DNA of 37,493 nt from DASZVN01 sp035547055 (GTDB lineage Bacteria > Pseudomonadota > Alphaproteobacteria > Rhizobiales > Methylopilaceae), in contig DASZVN010000051.1 in the NCBI GenBank assembly GCA_035547055.1, positions 1-37,493 of the forward strand. The letters are read 5' to 3'. Of the stretch, positions 1-7,483 are shown one piece after another. Positions within the stretch are counted from its first letter, which is position 1; each line of letters opens with the position of its first letter. A program made the position numbers and the translations under genes. Under the pieces are notes generated by a model. That model did no database searches. It was not told the origin of the DNA and saw only the letters and a program-made list of their open reading frames with translations.

Positions 1-2105
1 GGCGCCAGCATCGCCGCGCCGCCGCCCGCGGCCGGCCGCATCGCGCGCGCGCTGTCGTCGAGGACCGCGACCGGGCGGCTGCCGAGCCGGGGTGGGCCCT
101 CCGAGTGCGGCGCATCGGCCGCCGCCATCGCCGGCTCCGCGCCGGGGGGCGGCGGCACGCCGTAGAGCAGCCGATGCTGCGCAATGGTCTGCTCGGCGCC
201 GGTCATGATCTCGTGCCAGGTCATCGCCGGCAGGGTGCCGCCGGTCATGGTGCGGGTCGGGGTGTAGTCGTCGTTGCCGAACCAGACCGCGCAGGTGAGA
301 TCGCCGGTGAAGCCGACGAACCAGCCGTCGCGATAGTCCTGTGTGGTGCCCGTCTTGCCGCCGACGCGCAGGCCTTCGAGCCGAGCGCGGGTGCCGGTGC
401 CGTGCTCGACGACGTTGACCAGCATGGTGTTCATCTCGGCGACGATGTCCGGCGGCAGCGCCTCCGGCAGCGCCGCATCGGGATGGTGCCACACCACGTT
501 GCCGCGGCTGTCGGAGACCTCGAGCACGGCATAGGGGACGACGCGATGGCCGCCATTGGCGAAGGCCGCATAGCCGGTCGCCTGGTCGAGCACCGTCACC
601 TCCGACACGCCGAGGGGAAGCTGGAGGATGTTGCGGAGGGGCGTGCGGACGCCCATGCGCTTGGCCGTCGCGATGATCTTGTCGCGACCCACCGCCTGGG
701 CCAGCCGGACCGCCACCGTGTTCAGCGAGTGCTGCAGCGCCGTCATCACGGTCACCCGGCCGAAATAGTGGTCGCCATAATTGTGCGGCGACCAGCGGCC
801 GATGGTGATCGGGGCGTCGAGCACGATGGTCTGCGGGGTAAAGCCGTTCTCGAGCGCGGTGGCGTAGACGTAAGGCTTGAACGAGGAACCGGGCTGGCGC
901 AGCGCCTCGGTGGCGCGGTTGAACTGGCTTTCGCCATAGTCGCGCCCGCCGACCATGGCGCGGACCGCGCCCTGCGGCGTCATCACCACCGCGGCCGACT
1001 GGGTCACCTGGTACTGCTCGCCGTATTGGCGAAGGCCGTTCTCGATCGCCTGCTCGACATCCTTCTGGATGGTGGGATCGAGCGTGGTCTTGACCACGAG
1101 GCTCCGCGCCGCGCCGAAGGCGCCGCTGTCGGCGAGCTGGCGCACTTCCTGATAGGCCCAGTCCAGATAGTAGTCGGGGCTGGTGTCGCGGGCACGCGGC
1201 ACCGGCGTCGCCGGGTGGAGGCGCGCGGCATGGACCTGGCCCTCGGTCATGAAGCCGGCGTCGACCAGCGCGTCGAGCACCATCGCGGCGCGCGCGCGCG
1301 CCGCGGGCAGGTTCACCGTCGGCGCGTATTTGGTCGGGGCCTTGAACATGCCGGCGATCATCGCCGCCTCGGCGAGGGTGAGGTCGCGCGCCGACTTGCC
1401 GAAGTAGTATTGCGAGGCGGCCTCGACGCCGAACGTGCCGGCGCCGAGATAGCCGTGATCGAGATAGAGCTTCAGGATCTCGTTCTTGCTGAGGTTGGTC
1501 TCGAGCCAGATCGCGAGGAAGGCCTCCTTGACCTTGCGATCGATCGTGCGCTCATTGGAGAGGAAGAGGTTCTTGGCGAGCTGCTGGGTCAGGGTCGATC
1601 CGCCCTCGACCACCTGATGGGCGCGGGCGTCCTCCAGGAGCGCGCGGACGGTGCCGATGATGTCGACGCCGAAATGGCTGTAGAAGCGGCGGTCCTCGAT
1701 CGCGAGCACCGACTTGATCAGATAGTCGGGGAGCTGGTCGAGGGCGACCGAGTCGGTCTGCAGCACGCCGCGCTTGCCGACCTCGCGGCCGTTCCTGTCG
1801 AGGAAGGTGACCGCGAGCTCGGCGCGGGCGCGCCAGTCCTGCTTGGTCGCCTGGAACGCCGGCTGGGCCAGGGCCAGCATGAGGACTCCCGCGACGGTCC
1901 CCCAGGTCAGCGTCTCGCACAGGATGTCGACGGCGAAGCGGCGGAGACCGCGCACCTGCATCATTCGCGAGGTTTCGACCAGCCCGCCCCATGCCGCGCC
2001 GAGGACGCGGCCGGCCGCGTAGACGGCGGCGTCGATCCGCGAATCCAGCGCCAGCAGCCTGATCCTGAGGCGGTGGCGCCAGTCCTGGGGCAGGGGGTTA
2101 CGCAA
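1..2105 (-). CDS. Bifunctional penicillin-binding protein (PBP1A type), 3' end cut by window edge
   Basis: Inner-membrane peptidoglycan synthase with a GT51 glycosyltransferase and a transpeptidase domain; it polymerises lipid II and cross-links stem peptides. The reading frame is open from 2105 to the window edge (701 codons), so the C-terminus is missing. A membrane segment lies at about residues 62-82. The GT51 motif EDRRFYSHFG starts at E137 and is followed by GGSTLTQQLAKN. The transpeptidase shows S407-S-F-K410, S460-L-N462 and K584-T-G-T, so all three active-site motifs are intact. No ATG occurs before residue 48, inside a conserved-looking N-terminus. I chose TTG at 2105 because GGAGG sits seven bases upstream. 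It is divergent from the YcgN-like gene. The tail is rich in Pro and Ala. Family assignment is firm; the exact class-A subtype is inferred. Confidence 0.93.
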   Translation of the reverse strand, partial: MRNPLPQDWRHRLRIRLLALDSRIDAAVYAAGRVLGAAWGGLVETSRMMQVRGLRRFAVDILCETLTWGTVAGVLMLALAQPAFQATKQDWRARAELAVTFLDRNGREVGKRGVLQTDSVALDQLPDYLIKSVLAIEDRRFYSHFGVDIIGTVRALLEDARAHQVVEGGSTLTQQLAKNLFLSNERTIDRKVKEAFLAIWLETNLSKNEILKLYLDHGYLGAGTFGVEAASQYYFGKSARDLTLAEAAMIAGMFKAPTKYAPTVNLPAARARAAMVLDALVDAGFMTEGQVHAARLHPATPVPRARDTSPDYYLDWAYQEVRQLADSGAFGAARSLVVKTTLDPTIQKDVEQAIENGLRQYGEQYQVTQSAAVVMTPQGAVRAMVGGRDYGESQFNRATEALRQPGSSFKPYVYATALENGFTPQTIVLDAPITIGRWSPHNYGDHYFGRVTVMTALQHSLNTVAVRLAQAVGRDKIIATAKRMGVRTPLRNILQLPLGVSEVTVLDQATGYAAFANGGHRVVPYAVLEVSDSRGNVVWHHPDAALPEALPPDIVAEMNTMLVNVVEHGTGTRARLEGLRVGGKTGTTQDYRDGWFVGFTGDLTCAVWFGNDDYTPTRTMTGGTLPAMTWHEIMTGAEQTIAQHRLLYGVPPPPGAEPAMAAADAPHSEGPPRLGSRPVAVLDDSARAMRPAAGGGAAMLA

Positions 2106-2144
2106 CGCGAAGCCTCCGCGGGTCGATTGCCCGGGTGCAACTTC

Positions 2145-2179
2145 CCGGCCGCCGCCTTATGAAAGAGGGCGGCGGCCGG
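2145..2179. repeat. Perfect 12-bp inverted repeat between divergent genes
   Basis: CCGGCCGCCGCC (2145-2156) and GGCGGCGGCCGG (2168-2179) flank an 11-base spacer. It sits in the 96-bp gap between the PBP and YcgN-like starts. There is no T-run on either side, so it is not an intrinsic terminator. It could be a protein-binding palindrome or an mRNA leader hairpin. Confidence 0.6.
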
Positions 2180-2201
2180 CCTCCGGCAAGGCAAAGCCGC
2201 C

Positions 2202-2687
2202 ATGAGGATCGCGCAAGTGGACCCGTTCTGGAAGCGAAAGTCGCTGGACGCGATGTCGGCGGCCGAATGGGAATCGCTCTGCGACGGCTGCGGCCGCTGC
2301 TGCCTCGTCAAGTTCGAGGACGACGACACCGGCGAGGTTCGCTACACCGACGTCGGCTGCACGCTGCTCGACGGCGAGAGCTGCCGCTGCCGCGACTACG
2401 CCCACCGCGCCGACCGGGTCGCCGACTGCATCCGCCTGACGCCGGACGCGGTGCGGAGCCTGTCGTGGCTGCCCGCGACCTGCGCCTATCGCCTCGTCGC
2501 CGAGGGCCGGGATCTGCCGTGGTGGCATCCGCTCGTCTCGGGCGATCCGCAGACCGTGCACGAGGCCGGGATCTCGGTCCGCGACCGCGTCGCGGCGAGC
2601 GAGGACGACCTGACCCTCGCCGAAATGCTGGAGCGCATCGTGCGATGGCCGGAGCGCTGGCCGCGGCGGCGGCGCAACAGCCGTTAA
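2202..2687 (+). CDS. YcgN/UPF0260-type CxxCxxCC protein
   Basis: 161 residues, the usual size for the UPF0260 (YcgN) group of the CxxCxxCC metal/cluster-binding family. The N-terminal C-D-G-C-G-R-C-C motif is at about residues 27-34. Further cysteines follow in GCTLLDGESCRCRDY, in ADC, and in LPATCAYRL, giving the eight-cysteine pattern expected for a bound metal centre. The conserved DLPWWHPLVSGD block is present near residue 110. Family members are small soluble proteins whose biochemical role is not established. The start at 2202 has only a weak purine-rich upstream stretch (GGCAAGGCAAAG). It may share a promoter region with the divergent PBP gene. Family call is secure; function is not. 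Confidence 0.88.
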   Translation: MRIAQVDPFWKRKSLDAMSAAEWESLCDGCGRCCLVKFEDDDTGEVRYTDVGCTLLDGESCRCRDYAHRADRVADCIRLTPDAVRSLSWLPATCAYRLVAEGRDLPWWHPLVSGDPQTVHEAGISVRDRVAASEDDLTLAEMLERIVRWPERWPRRRRNSR

Positions 2688-2728
2688 GGATTAATGGTTG
2701 ATTAAGCCTGTTGCGGTACCGTCGTGCC

Positions 2729-2757
2729 TTGACCGTCGCCGTCGGCGGACGCTAGCG
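2729..2757 (+). promoter_or_regulatory. Candidate sigma-70 promoter for the putative sRNA
   Basis: TTGACC (2729-2734), a 17-base spacer, then CTAGCG (2752-2757). The -35 is good and the -10 is weak, though alphaproteobacterial -10 boxes are often degenerate. It predicts a transcript start near 2763, in a stretch with no plausible gene. Confidence 0.4.
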
Positions 2758-2762
2758 TCCTG

Positions 2763-3044
2763 CTCGCAAACAGAATCGCGTGTGATTCCAACGCGACGGC
2801 CGGGGAACTGGAAGAAGCGCGGCAGCGTGGAGAGCGAGACACGCCCTTAGTGGCCAGTCCTGCCGGGGTAGACCCGGTGCGCGCGTCTTCGGACGCACTG
2901 GACCGAATACCAGCATAACCGACGCGCGAGATTGCTGGGGCAGGGGGGACTGGAGCCGGAGTAGCGCCCGGCCTGCGCAAATTTTCTCGGTAGATGCCGC
3001 TGCGGTGCCCGTGCGAGAGGCACCGCCAGCGGCCTTTCTTTTTG
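2763..3044 (+). ncRNA. Putative stand-alone small RNA (about 280 nt), unknown family
   Basis: The 433 bases between the YcgN-like stop (2687) and tRNA-Pro hold no convincing protein: every open frame here is short and low in recognisable motifs. A promoter-like pair lies just upstream and a very strong intrinsic terminator closes the region at 2996-3044. I compared it by eye with tmRNA, SRP RNA, 6S RNA, RNase P RNA and the cobalamin riboswitch and found no match to their conserved cores. The other reading is a long 3' untranslated region of the YcgN-like gene. The 5' end is approximate. Confidence 0.4.
2996..3044 (+). terminator. Strong intrinsic terminator
   Basis: GCCGCTGCGGTGCC and GGCACCGCCAGCGGC form a long GC-rich stem with a short loop (one bulge), followed directly by CTTTCTTTTT. 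Orientation is plus strand. It ends either the putative sRNA or the YcgN-like transcript. Confidence 0.8.
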
Positions 3045-3120
3045 CGGAAGGTGCCCGACGGGTGCCGCATCCGGTGCCGTTGGCGCAGCCGATGGCAGTG
3101 GGCGGCACGAAAAAGAAGAA

Positions 3121-3198
3121 TGGTCGGAGCGGCGAGATTTGAACTCGCGACCCCTAGTCCCCCAGACTAGTGCGCTAACCGGGCTGCGCCACGCTCCG
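3121..3198 (-). tRNA. tRNA-Pro(GGG)
   Basis: The minus strand folds as a standard cloverleaf: acceptor CGGAGCG/CGCTCCG, D-arm GCGCAGCCCGGTTAGCGC, anticodon arm CTAGT-CTGGGGG-ACTAG giving anticodon GGG, and T-arm with loop TTCAAAT. The 3' CCA is encoded (3121-3123). An AT-rich TTCTTCTTTTT follows the 3' end on the transcribed strand, which may help termination. Confidence 0.95.
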
Positions 3199-3209
3199 AC
3201 GATGCCGGC

Positions 3210-3238
3210 GTTCTAGGGGCTCCGCCGCGAACGTGCAA
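3210..3238 (-). promoter_or_regulatory. Promoter of tRNA-Pro
   Basis: On the minus strand TTGCAC (3238-3233), a 17-base spacer, then TAGAAC (3215-3210). The predicted start near 3203 lies about five bases ahead of the mature tRNA 5' end. Confidence 0.5.
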
Positions 3239-3261
3239 GCGCCGCAGCAGGGAGAAAAAGT

Positions 3262-3340
3262 TGGAGGCCCGACCCCGGACTCGAACCGGGGATCGCGATG
3301 CCTTGCGGGCATCGGAGGTCGCCGTTCCCCCCATCGGGCC
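3262..3340 (-). tRNA. tRNA-Cys-like gene (loop triplet GCA) with non-canonical 13-bp acceptor/T branch
   Basis: The minus strand begins GGCCCGAT and ends GTCGGGCC-TCCA. The T-arm has the standard TTCGAGT loop on stem CCCGG/CCGGG. This leaves eight, not seven, acceptor pairs (the eighth is T-G), an 8/5 branch as in bacterial selenocysteine tRNA. T before CCA is the cysteine discriminator. The D-arm GGGG-GAACGGCGA-CCTC keeps the loop GG. The anticodon arm is GATGC-CCGCAAG-GCATC, putting GCA at 34-36, but position 33 is C instead of the near-universal U, and C32/G38 could pair and close the loop. The variable loop is short (5-6 nt). It is either a divergent minor tRNA, a tRNA-like RNA or a decaying gene. 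The length is 79 nt with encoded CCA, 63 bases from tRNA-Pro on the same strand. Confidence 0.6.
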
Positions 3341-3528
3341 AGCCGCGAGATCACGTCGGCGTGATCGGAAAATTGCTATATGAATCAGCTTGCTGGCGCA
3401 AGTCCGGCGATACCCGCCGACACACGTTTCGTCGCAGCGATCGGACAGATCTCGTCCTATGCTTAGCCATACCTGACCGCCCGGCTTCGGGAAGGACTTT
3501 CGGGTTCGAGTGGCATGCGGGCGGGGCG

Positions 3529-3563
3529 GGGAAGGTGGAACCGGTTGTAGGAGGAACCTTCCC
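3529..3563 (+). promoter_or_regulatory. Hairpin with AGGAGG in its loop, hpnB leader
   Basis: GGGAAGGT (3529-3536) and ACCTTCCC (3556-3563) form an 8-bp stem; its loop carries AGGAGG (3549-3554), the best ribosome-binding sequence nearby. Five bases after the stem is ATG-GAA-AGT-TGA (3568), a three-codon frame. hpnB itself starts 79 bases past the stem. The rest of the 301-base stretch 3341-3641 shows nothing else I can support. Confidence 0.35.
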
Positions 3564-3641
3564 TCGCATGGAAAGTTGAGCGTGCGGCCGACGCTGGCAG
3601 ATCGGGCTCCGGGCCAGAGCCCCGCAACCCGCGGAGCGAAG

Positions 3642-4802
3642 GTGGAGCTCGCTTTATCGATCTTCTGGCTGGCGGCAGTAGCGGGGCTGATCTTTCGCGC
3701 TCTTCGCCAGCGCAACGCCCTCTGCGGAGTGGAGCCGGCCGAGCCGCCGCCCGCGGCGACGGCGCCGGTCATCGCCGCAATCGTTCCCGCCCGAAACGAA
3801 GCCACCAATATCGGCGCCTGCCTCGACGGCCTGCTCGCCCAGCATTATCCGCCAGACCGCCTCGCCGTGGTCGTCGTCGACGACCAGTCGACCGACGGCA
3901 CCGGTACCGTGATCGCCCGCCGGGCCGAACGCGATCCCCGCCTGACGCTCCGCCCCAGCCCGCCGCTGCCGCCGGGCTGGGTCGGCAAGCCCCACGCCTG
4001 CTGGGTCGGTGCCGAGGATACCGGCGCCGCGGCGGCGGAGTGGCTGTGCTTCGTCGACGCCGACGTGCGTCTCGACCCCCGGGCGCTGGCGAGTGCGCTG
4101 AGCGCGGCGGTCGCCCGCGGCGTCGACCTGTTGTCGCTGGTGCCTTCGCAGGACATGCTGAGCTTCGCCGAGCGGCTGGTGATGCCGTGCGGCCTCTATC
4201 TCCTGGCCTTCACCCACGAGCTCGAGCGGGTCGATGCGCCGGATGCGAGCGACGCCACCGCGTCGGGCCAGTTCATCCTGGTGCGCCGCGACGCCTACGA
4301 CGCGATCGGCGGCCATGCCGCGGTCCGCAGCGCCATCACCGAGGACGTGGCGCTGGCGCGCCTGATGAAGCGGACCGGCCATTCGATCGCCCTTCTCGGC
4401 GGCGACGGCCTGCTGCGCACCCGCATGTATGACGGCTGGCAGACGATGTGGCCGGGGCTGTCGAAGAACCTCGTCGACATGATGGGCGGCCCGGCCTCCA
4501 CCATCGCGCTCGCCGTCGCCGGCGTTGTCCTGGCATGGCTCGCGGTGCTGGTACCCATCCTGGCGCTGCTCGCCTGCCTCGATGCCGCGACGGTGCCGCA
4601 TCTCCTGGCGCTGGCATTGGCGCTGAGCGCCTCGGCCGCGGCGTTCAGCCTGCATCTCGCCGGCGCCGTCTATTTCCGTATCCCGCTCTGGTACGGCCTC
4701 CTGTTCCCGCTGGGCTATACGGTCGGCGCGGCCATGGCGCTGGACAGCGTGCGCCAGCGCATGGTCGGGCGGGTCGGATGGAAGGGGCGAACCTATCCAT
4801 GA
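3642..4802 (+). CDS. hpnB: Hopanoid-associated glycosyltransferase HpnB
   Basis: GT2-fold glycosyltransferase of the HpnB type, found in hopanoid clusters; its acceptor is not firmly known. 386 residues with GTG start, matching the family's usual ~385. An N-terminal membrane anchor lies at residues 2-20. The nucleotide-sugar domain carries VVVVDDQSTDG (D80, D81), WVGKPHACW, and FVDADVR (D139, D141). TEDVALARLMKRTG follows, then three C-terminal hydrophobic segments from about residue 285 to 375. The frame is open further upstream, but GTG at 3642 has GGAG six bases away and begins with the membrane anchor. Its TGA overlaps the ATG of the next gene. This is the first gene of the plus-strand hopanoid block. 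Confidence 0.85.
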   Translation: MELALSIFWLAAVAGLIFRALRQRNALCGVEPAEPPPAATAPVIAAIVPARNEATNIGACLDGLLAQHYPPDRLAVVVVDDQSTDGTGTVIARRAERDPRLTLRPSPPLPPGWVGKPHACWVGAEDTGAAAAEWLCFVDADVRLDPRALASALSAAVARGVDLLSLVPSQDMLSFAERLVMPCGLYLLAFTHELERVDAPDASDATASGQFILVRRDAYDAIGGHAAVRSAITEDVALARLMKRTGHSIALLGGDGLLRTRMYDGWQTMWPGLSKNLVDMMGGPASTIALAVAGVVLAWLAVLVPILALLACLDAATVPHLLALALALSASAAAFSLHLAGAVYFRIPLWYGLLFPLGYTVGAAMALDSVRQRMVGRVGWKGRTYP

Positions 4803-5971
4803 ACGGCGCCGCCGAACCCGGCCACGGCGACCGCGACGCGGCGCGTGCCAAGGAAAACGGGGCGGACGCGGAAGAGGAACACCCCGAGGAGCACCAGGAA
4901 GGCCACGTCCGCTGGATCTCGAGCCGCAGCACCATCGCGGTGCTCGTGGCCGTCGTCGTTTTCCTCTACCTGATCCGCCAGATCCTGCTGCCGTTCGTGA
5001 TCGCCGGCTGGATCGCCTACGCTTCGACGCCGCTGGTCCACCTCATCGAGCGCCGCGCCCACATCCCGCGTTGGGTCGCGGCGATCCTGGTGTTCGCGGT
5101 GCTGGCGCTCGCCGCCTCCGGCATCGGCGTTCTATCCGCGCCGTCGGTGATCCGCGAGGGCACCCGCATCGTCACGGATTTCCATGGCATGATGGCGCGC
5201 GCCGCCCACGAGCTGGTGGGCTCGGGCACCATCAAGTTGTTCGACCAGGAGCTGACCGCCGATCAGCTCGCCGACAAGATCGTGACGGCCGCCCGCGGCT
5301 TGGTCACCGAGAACGGGCGCGCGCTGCTGCTCGCCACCTGGGGCTTCTCCGCCATCTTCGGCGTCTTCCTCACCGCGGTGATCCTGTTCTACTTCATGGT
5401 CGGCGGCCCCACGCTCGGCCGCGGCCTGCTCCGGCTGGTGCCGCCGTGGCAGCGGCCGCTGGTCGACGAGATGTGGGAGCGCACCAACCCGGTGCTGCGC
5501 CGCTATTTCATCGGCATCGCCATCGTCGTCGCCTATGCGATGATCGCCTCCTATATCGGCCTCGGCCTCGTGCTCCACATCGGCCATGCCGGGCTGCTCG
5601 CGGTGGTCACCGGCCTCCTCGAGATGATTCCGATCATCGGGCCGGCAGCGTCGGCGCTGGTGGCGGGGCTGGTCGCCCTGCACAACGCGACCAGCATCTG
5701 GAACATCGTCGGCTACATCATCTACGCCGCGCTGCTCCGCCTCTCGATCGACCAGATGCTGGGGCCGCTGGTGCTCGGCAAGGCCGCGCGCATTCACCCG
5801 GTGCTGGTGATCTTCTGCTTCCTCTCGGGCGGCCTCCTGTTCGGCATCTCCGGCGTGATCATGTCGGTGCCCGTGGCGCTGACGATTCGGATCGTGCTTG
5901 GTACGCTCTACGACGAGCCGCTGCCGGGAATCGACCCGGATCCCGTGCCGGCCAGGGAGGAAGAGCGATGA
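4799..5971 (+). CDS. AI-2E/PerM family membrane transporter
   Basis: 390 residues of the AI-2E transporter (PerM/YdiK) family, inner-membrane proteins with about eight helices and usually unknown substrates. The first 40 residues are acidic and rich in Glu and His (EEEHPEEHQEGH). Hydrophobic segments follow from STIAVLVAVVVFLYLIRQ on. The C-terminal family signature is seen in GLLEMIPIIGPAASALVAGL, DQMLGPLVLGKAARIHP, and FLSGGLLFGISGVIMSVP. The start ATG overlaps the hpnB stop (ATGA), so translation is probably coupled to hpnB. This position suggests transport of a lipid or lipid head group, but that is inference from context only. Confidence 0.88.
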   Translation: MNGAAEPGHGDRDAARAKENGADAEEEHPEEHQEGHVRWISSRSTIAVLVAVVVFLYLIRQILLPFVIAGWIAYASTPLVHLIERRAHIPRWVAAILVFAVLALAASGIGVLSAPSVIREGTRIVTDFHGMMARAAHELVGSGTIKLFDQELTADQLADKIVTAARGLVTENGRALLLATWGFSAIFGVFLTAVILFYFMVGGPTLGRGLLRLVPPWQRPLVDEMWERTNPVLRRYFIGIAIVVAYAMIASYIGLGLVLHIGHAGLLAVVTGLLEMIPIIGPAASALVAGLVALHNATSIWNIVGYIIYAALLRLSIDQMLGPLVLGKAARIHPVLVIFCFLSGGLLFGISGVIMSVPVALTIRIVLGTLYDEPLPGIDPDPVPAREEER

Positions 5972-5987
5972 GGCGACATCGCAGGCC

Positions 5988-6138
5988 GTCATTGCGAGCG
6001 AAGCGAAATAATCCCGGGGCCGGTCAATATAGGCCTGCCCATGTTGGCCACCCTCATGTGCAAGTCGGGCAGGCCCGACTTGCAGGCGCGGCGGTTGTTG
6101 CCCCTGGATTGCTTCGTCGCTTCGCTCATCGCAATGAC
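5988..6138. repeat. Palindromic intergenic repeat (GTCATTGCGAGCGAAGCGA type)
   Basis: GTCATTGCGAGCGAAGCGA at the left is answered by TCGCTTCGCTCATCGCAATGAC at the right, with GGATTGCTTCG inside, typical of the REP/MITE-like elements common in alphaproteobacteria. A second perfect hairpin, TGCAAGTCGGGC-AGG-CCCGACTTGCA (with shared bases), lies within it at about 6059-6083. It fills the gap between the PerM and CFA genes. Confidence 0.75.
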
Positions 6139-6158
6139 GAGCATTCGTGGGACCGGCC

Positions 6159-7430
6159 ATGTCGTTGCGCCAGCGCGTCCTGACCCATCTCAAGGGCCGG
6201 CTCGGAGCCGATCCGCCGCTGCTCCGCCTCGCGTTCTGGGACGGCGAGACCTTCGATTTCGCGCCGCGGCCGACCGTCACGATCACGCTGACCACACCCC
6301 GCGTCATGCGGGCGCTGCTGTCGGGCAATTTCGGCCGCCTCGGCGACGCCTACGTCTCTGGCGAGCTCGCCGTCGACGGCGCGGTCGAGGACATCCTCGA
6401 CGTCGGGATCGGTCTCGCCGACCGGGTCGGCCGCTCGCGCCTCGTCGCCCGGCTCGGCCCGCTGCTGCGCTACGTGCCGCGGCGCCACTCGAAGAGCCGC
6501 GACGCCGCTGCGATCAGCCACCACTATGATGTCTCGAACGATTTCTACCGGCTCTGGCTCGACCGCAACATGGTCTATTCCTGCGGCTATTTCCCGACCG
6601 GCGAGGAGGGCCTCGACGCCGCGCAGGAAGCCAAGCTCGACCACATCTGCCGCAAGCTCCGCCTGAAGCCGGGCGAGCGGCTGCTCGACATCGGCTGCGG
6701 CTGGGGCGGGCTGCTGCACTGGGCGGTGACGCACTACGGCGTCACCGGCGTCGGCGTCACGCTGAGCCGCGAGCAGCTCGACTACGCCCAGGCCTGGATC
6801 GCGCGGGACGGGCTCGACGGCCGGATCGAGCTCCGCCTCCAGGACTATCGCGACATCGAGGGGGAGGGGGGCTTCGACAAGGTGGTCTCGGTCGGCATGT
6901 ACGAGCATGTCGGCATCGTCAACCAGCCGACCTATTTCGCCACGCTGGCGCGCCTGTTGAAGCCCGGCGGCATTGCGCTGAACCACGGCATCACCGTCAC
7001 CGATCCGGATGGGAAGCCGCAGGGCCCGGCCGGCGGCGAGTTCATCGACCGCTACGTCTTCCCGGGCGGCGAACTGCCCCACCTGTCGCGGGTGATCTAC
7101 GAGGTCGCCAAGGCCGGCCTCGAGGCCGCCGACGTCGAGGATCTGCGCCCGCACTACGCGCGGACGCTCCAGCACTGGGTGCGCCGGCTCGAGGCCCATG
7201 CCGATGCCGCGATCGCTGCCGCCGGCGCCGAGCGCTACCGCATCTGGCGCATCTACATGGCCGGCATGGCCGTCGCGTTCGACCGCGGCTGGCTCTCGAT
7301 CGACCAACTCGTCGCGTACAAGCCGCAGGCCGACGGGCGCAAGGCGCCGCGGCCGTGGTCGCGCGCCCATCAATATGTGGCTTGTCCCGATCCGCCATTG
7401 GCGAACGGCCTCGATTGGAGGACACTCTAG
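6159..7430 (+). CDS. cfa: Cyclopropane-fatty-acyl-phospholipid synthase family methyltransferase
   Basis: SAM-dependent methyltransferase (CFA/mycolic acid cyclopropane synthase family) that normally adds a methylene bridge to unsaturated acyl chains of membrane phospholipids. 423 residues from ATG 6159; a GTG at 6147 is in frame but is less likely. The N-terminal lipid-binding part is followed by ISHHYDVSNDFYRLWLD and MVYSCGYF. The SAM loop LDIGCGWGG starts near residue 176, then MYEHVG and RYVFPGGELP, all expected for the family. The C-terminus ends in RIWRIYMAGMAVAFDRG. Its position between hpnB and hpnI hints at a link between membrane lipid remodelling and hopanoids. It could equally act on another lipid, because the family is broad. 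Confidence 0.9.
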   Translation: MSLRQRVLTHLKGRLGADPPLLRLAFWDGETFDFAPRPTVTITLTTPRVMRALLSGNFGRLGDAYVSGELAVDGAVEDILDVGIGLADRVGRSRLVARLGPLLRYVPRRHSKSRDAAAISHHYDVSNDFYRLWLDRNMVYSCGYFPTGEEGLDAAQEAKLDHICRKLRLKPGERLLDIGCGWGGLLHWAVTHYGVTGVGVTLSREQLDYAQAWIARDGLDGRIELRLQDYRDIEGEGGFDKVVSVGMYEHVGIVNQPTYFATLARLLKPGGIALNHGITVTDPDGKPQGPAGGEFIDRYVFPGGELPHLSRVIYEVAKAGLEAADVEDLRPHYARTLQHWVRRLEAHADAAIAAAGAERYRIWRIYMAGMAVAFDRGWLSIDQLVAYKPQADGRKAPRPWSRAHQYVACPDPPLANGLDWRTL

Positions 7431-7483
7431 ACGAGCATCGGCTCCGATGCGGCGGAAGGAGTGCGGCGACCGGAGAGAGTGCG

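Noticed and set aside
105..2162. A 685-codon plus-strand open frame at the left end
   Set aside because: The minus strand encodes an intact penicillin-binding protein with all catalytic motifs; the plus frame is its shadow.
2702..3108. Minus-strand open frames of about 120 codons next to tRNA-Pro
   Set aside because: Translations are Ser/Arg/Pro-rich without motif or ribosome-binding site; the plus-strand promoter and terminator fit an RNA better.
3541..3641. Cobalamin riboswitch ahead of hpnB, considered because HpnJ is B12-type
   Set aside because: The conserved B12-box core (AGCCAGGAGACCTGCC-like) is not present on either strand.
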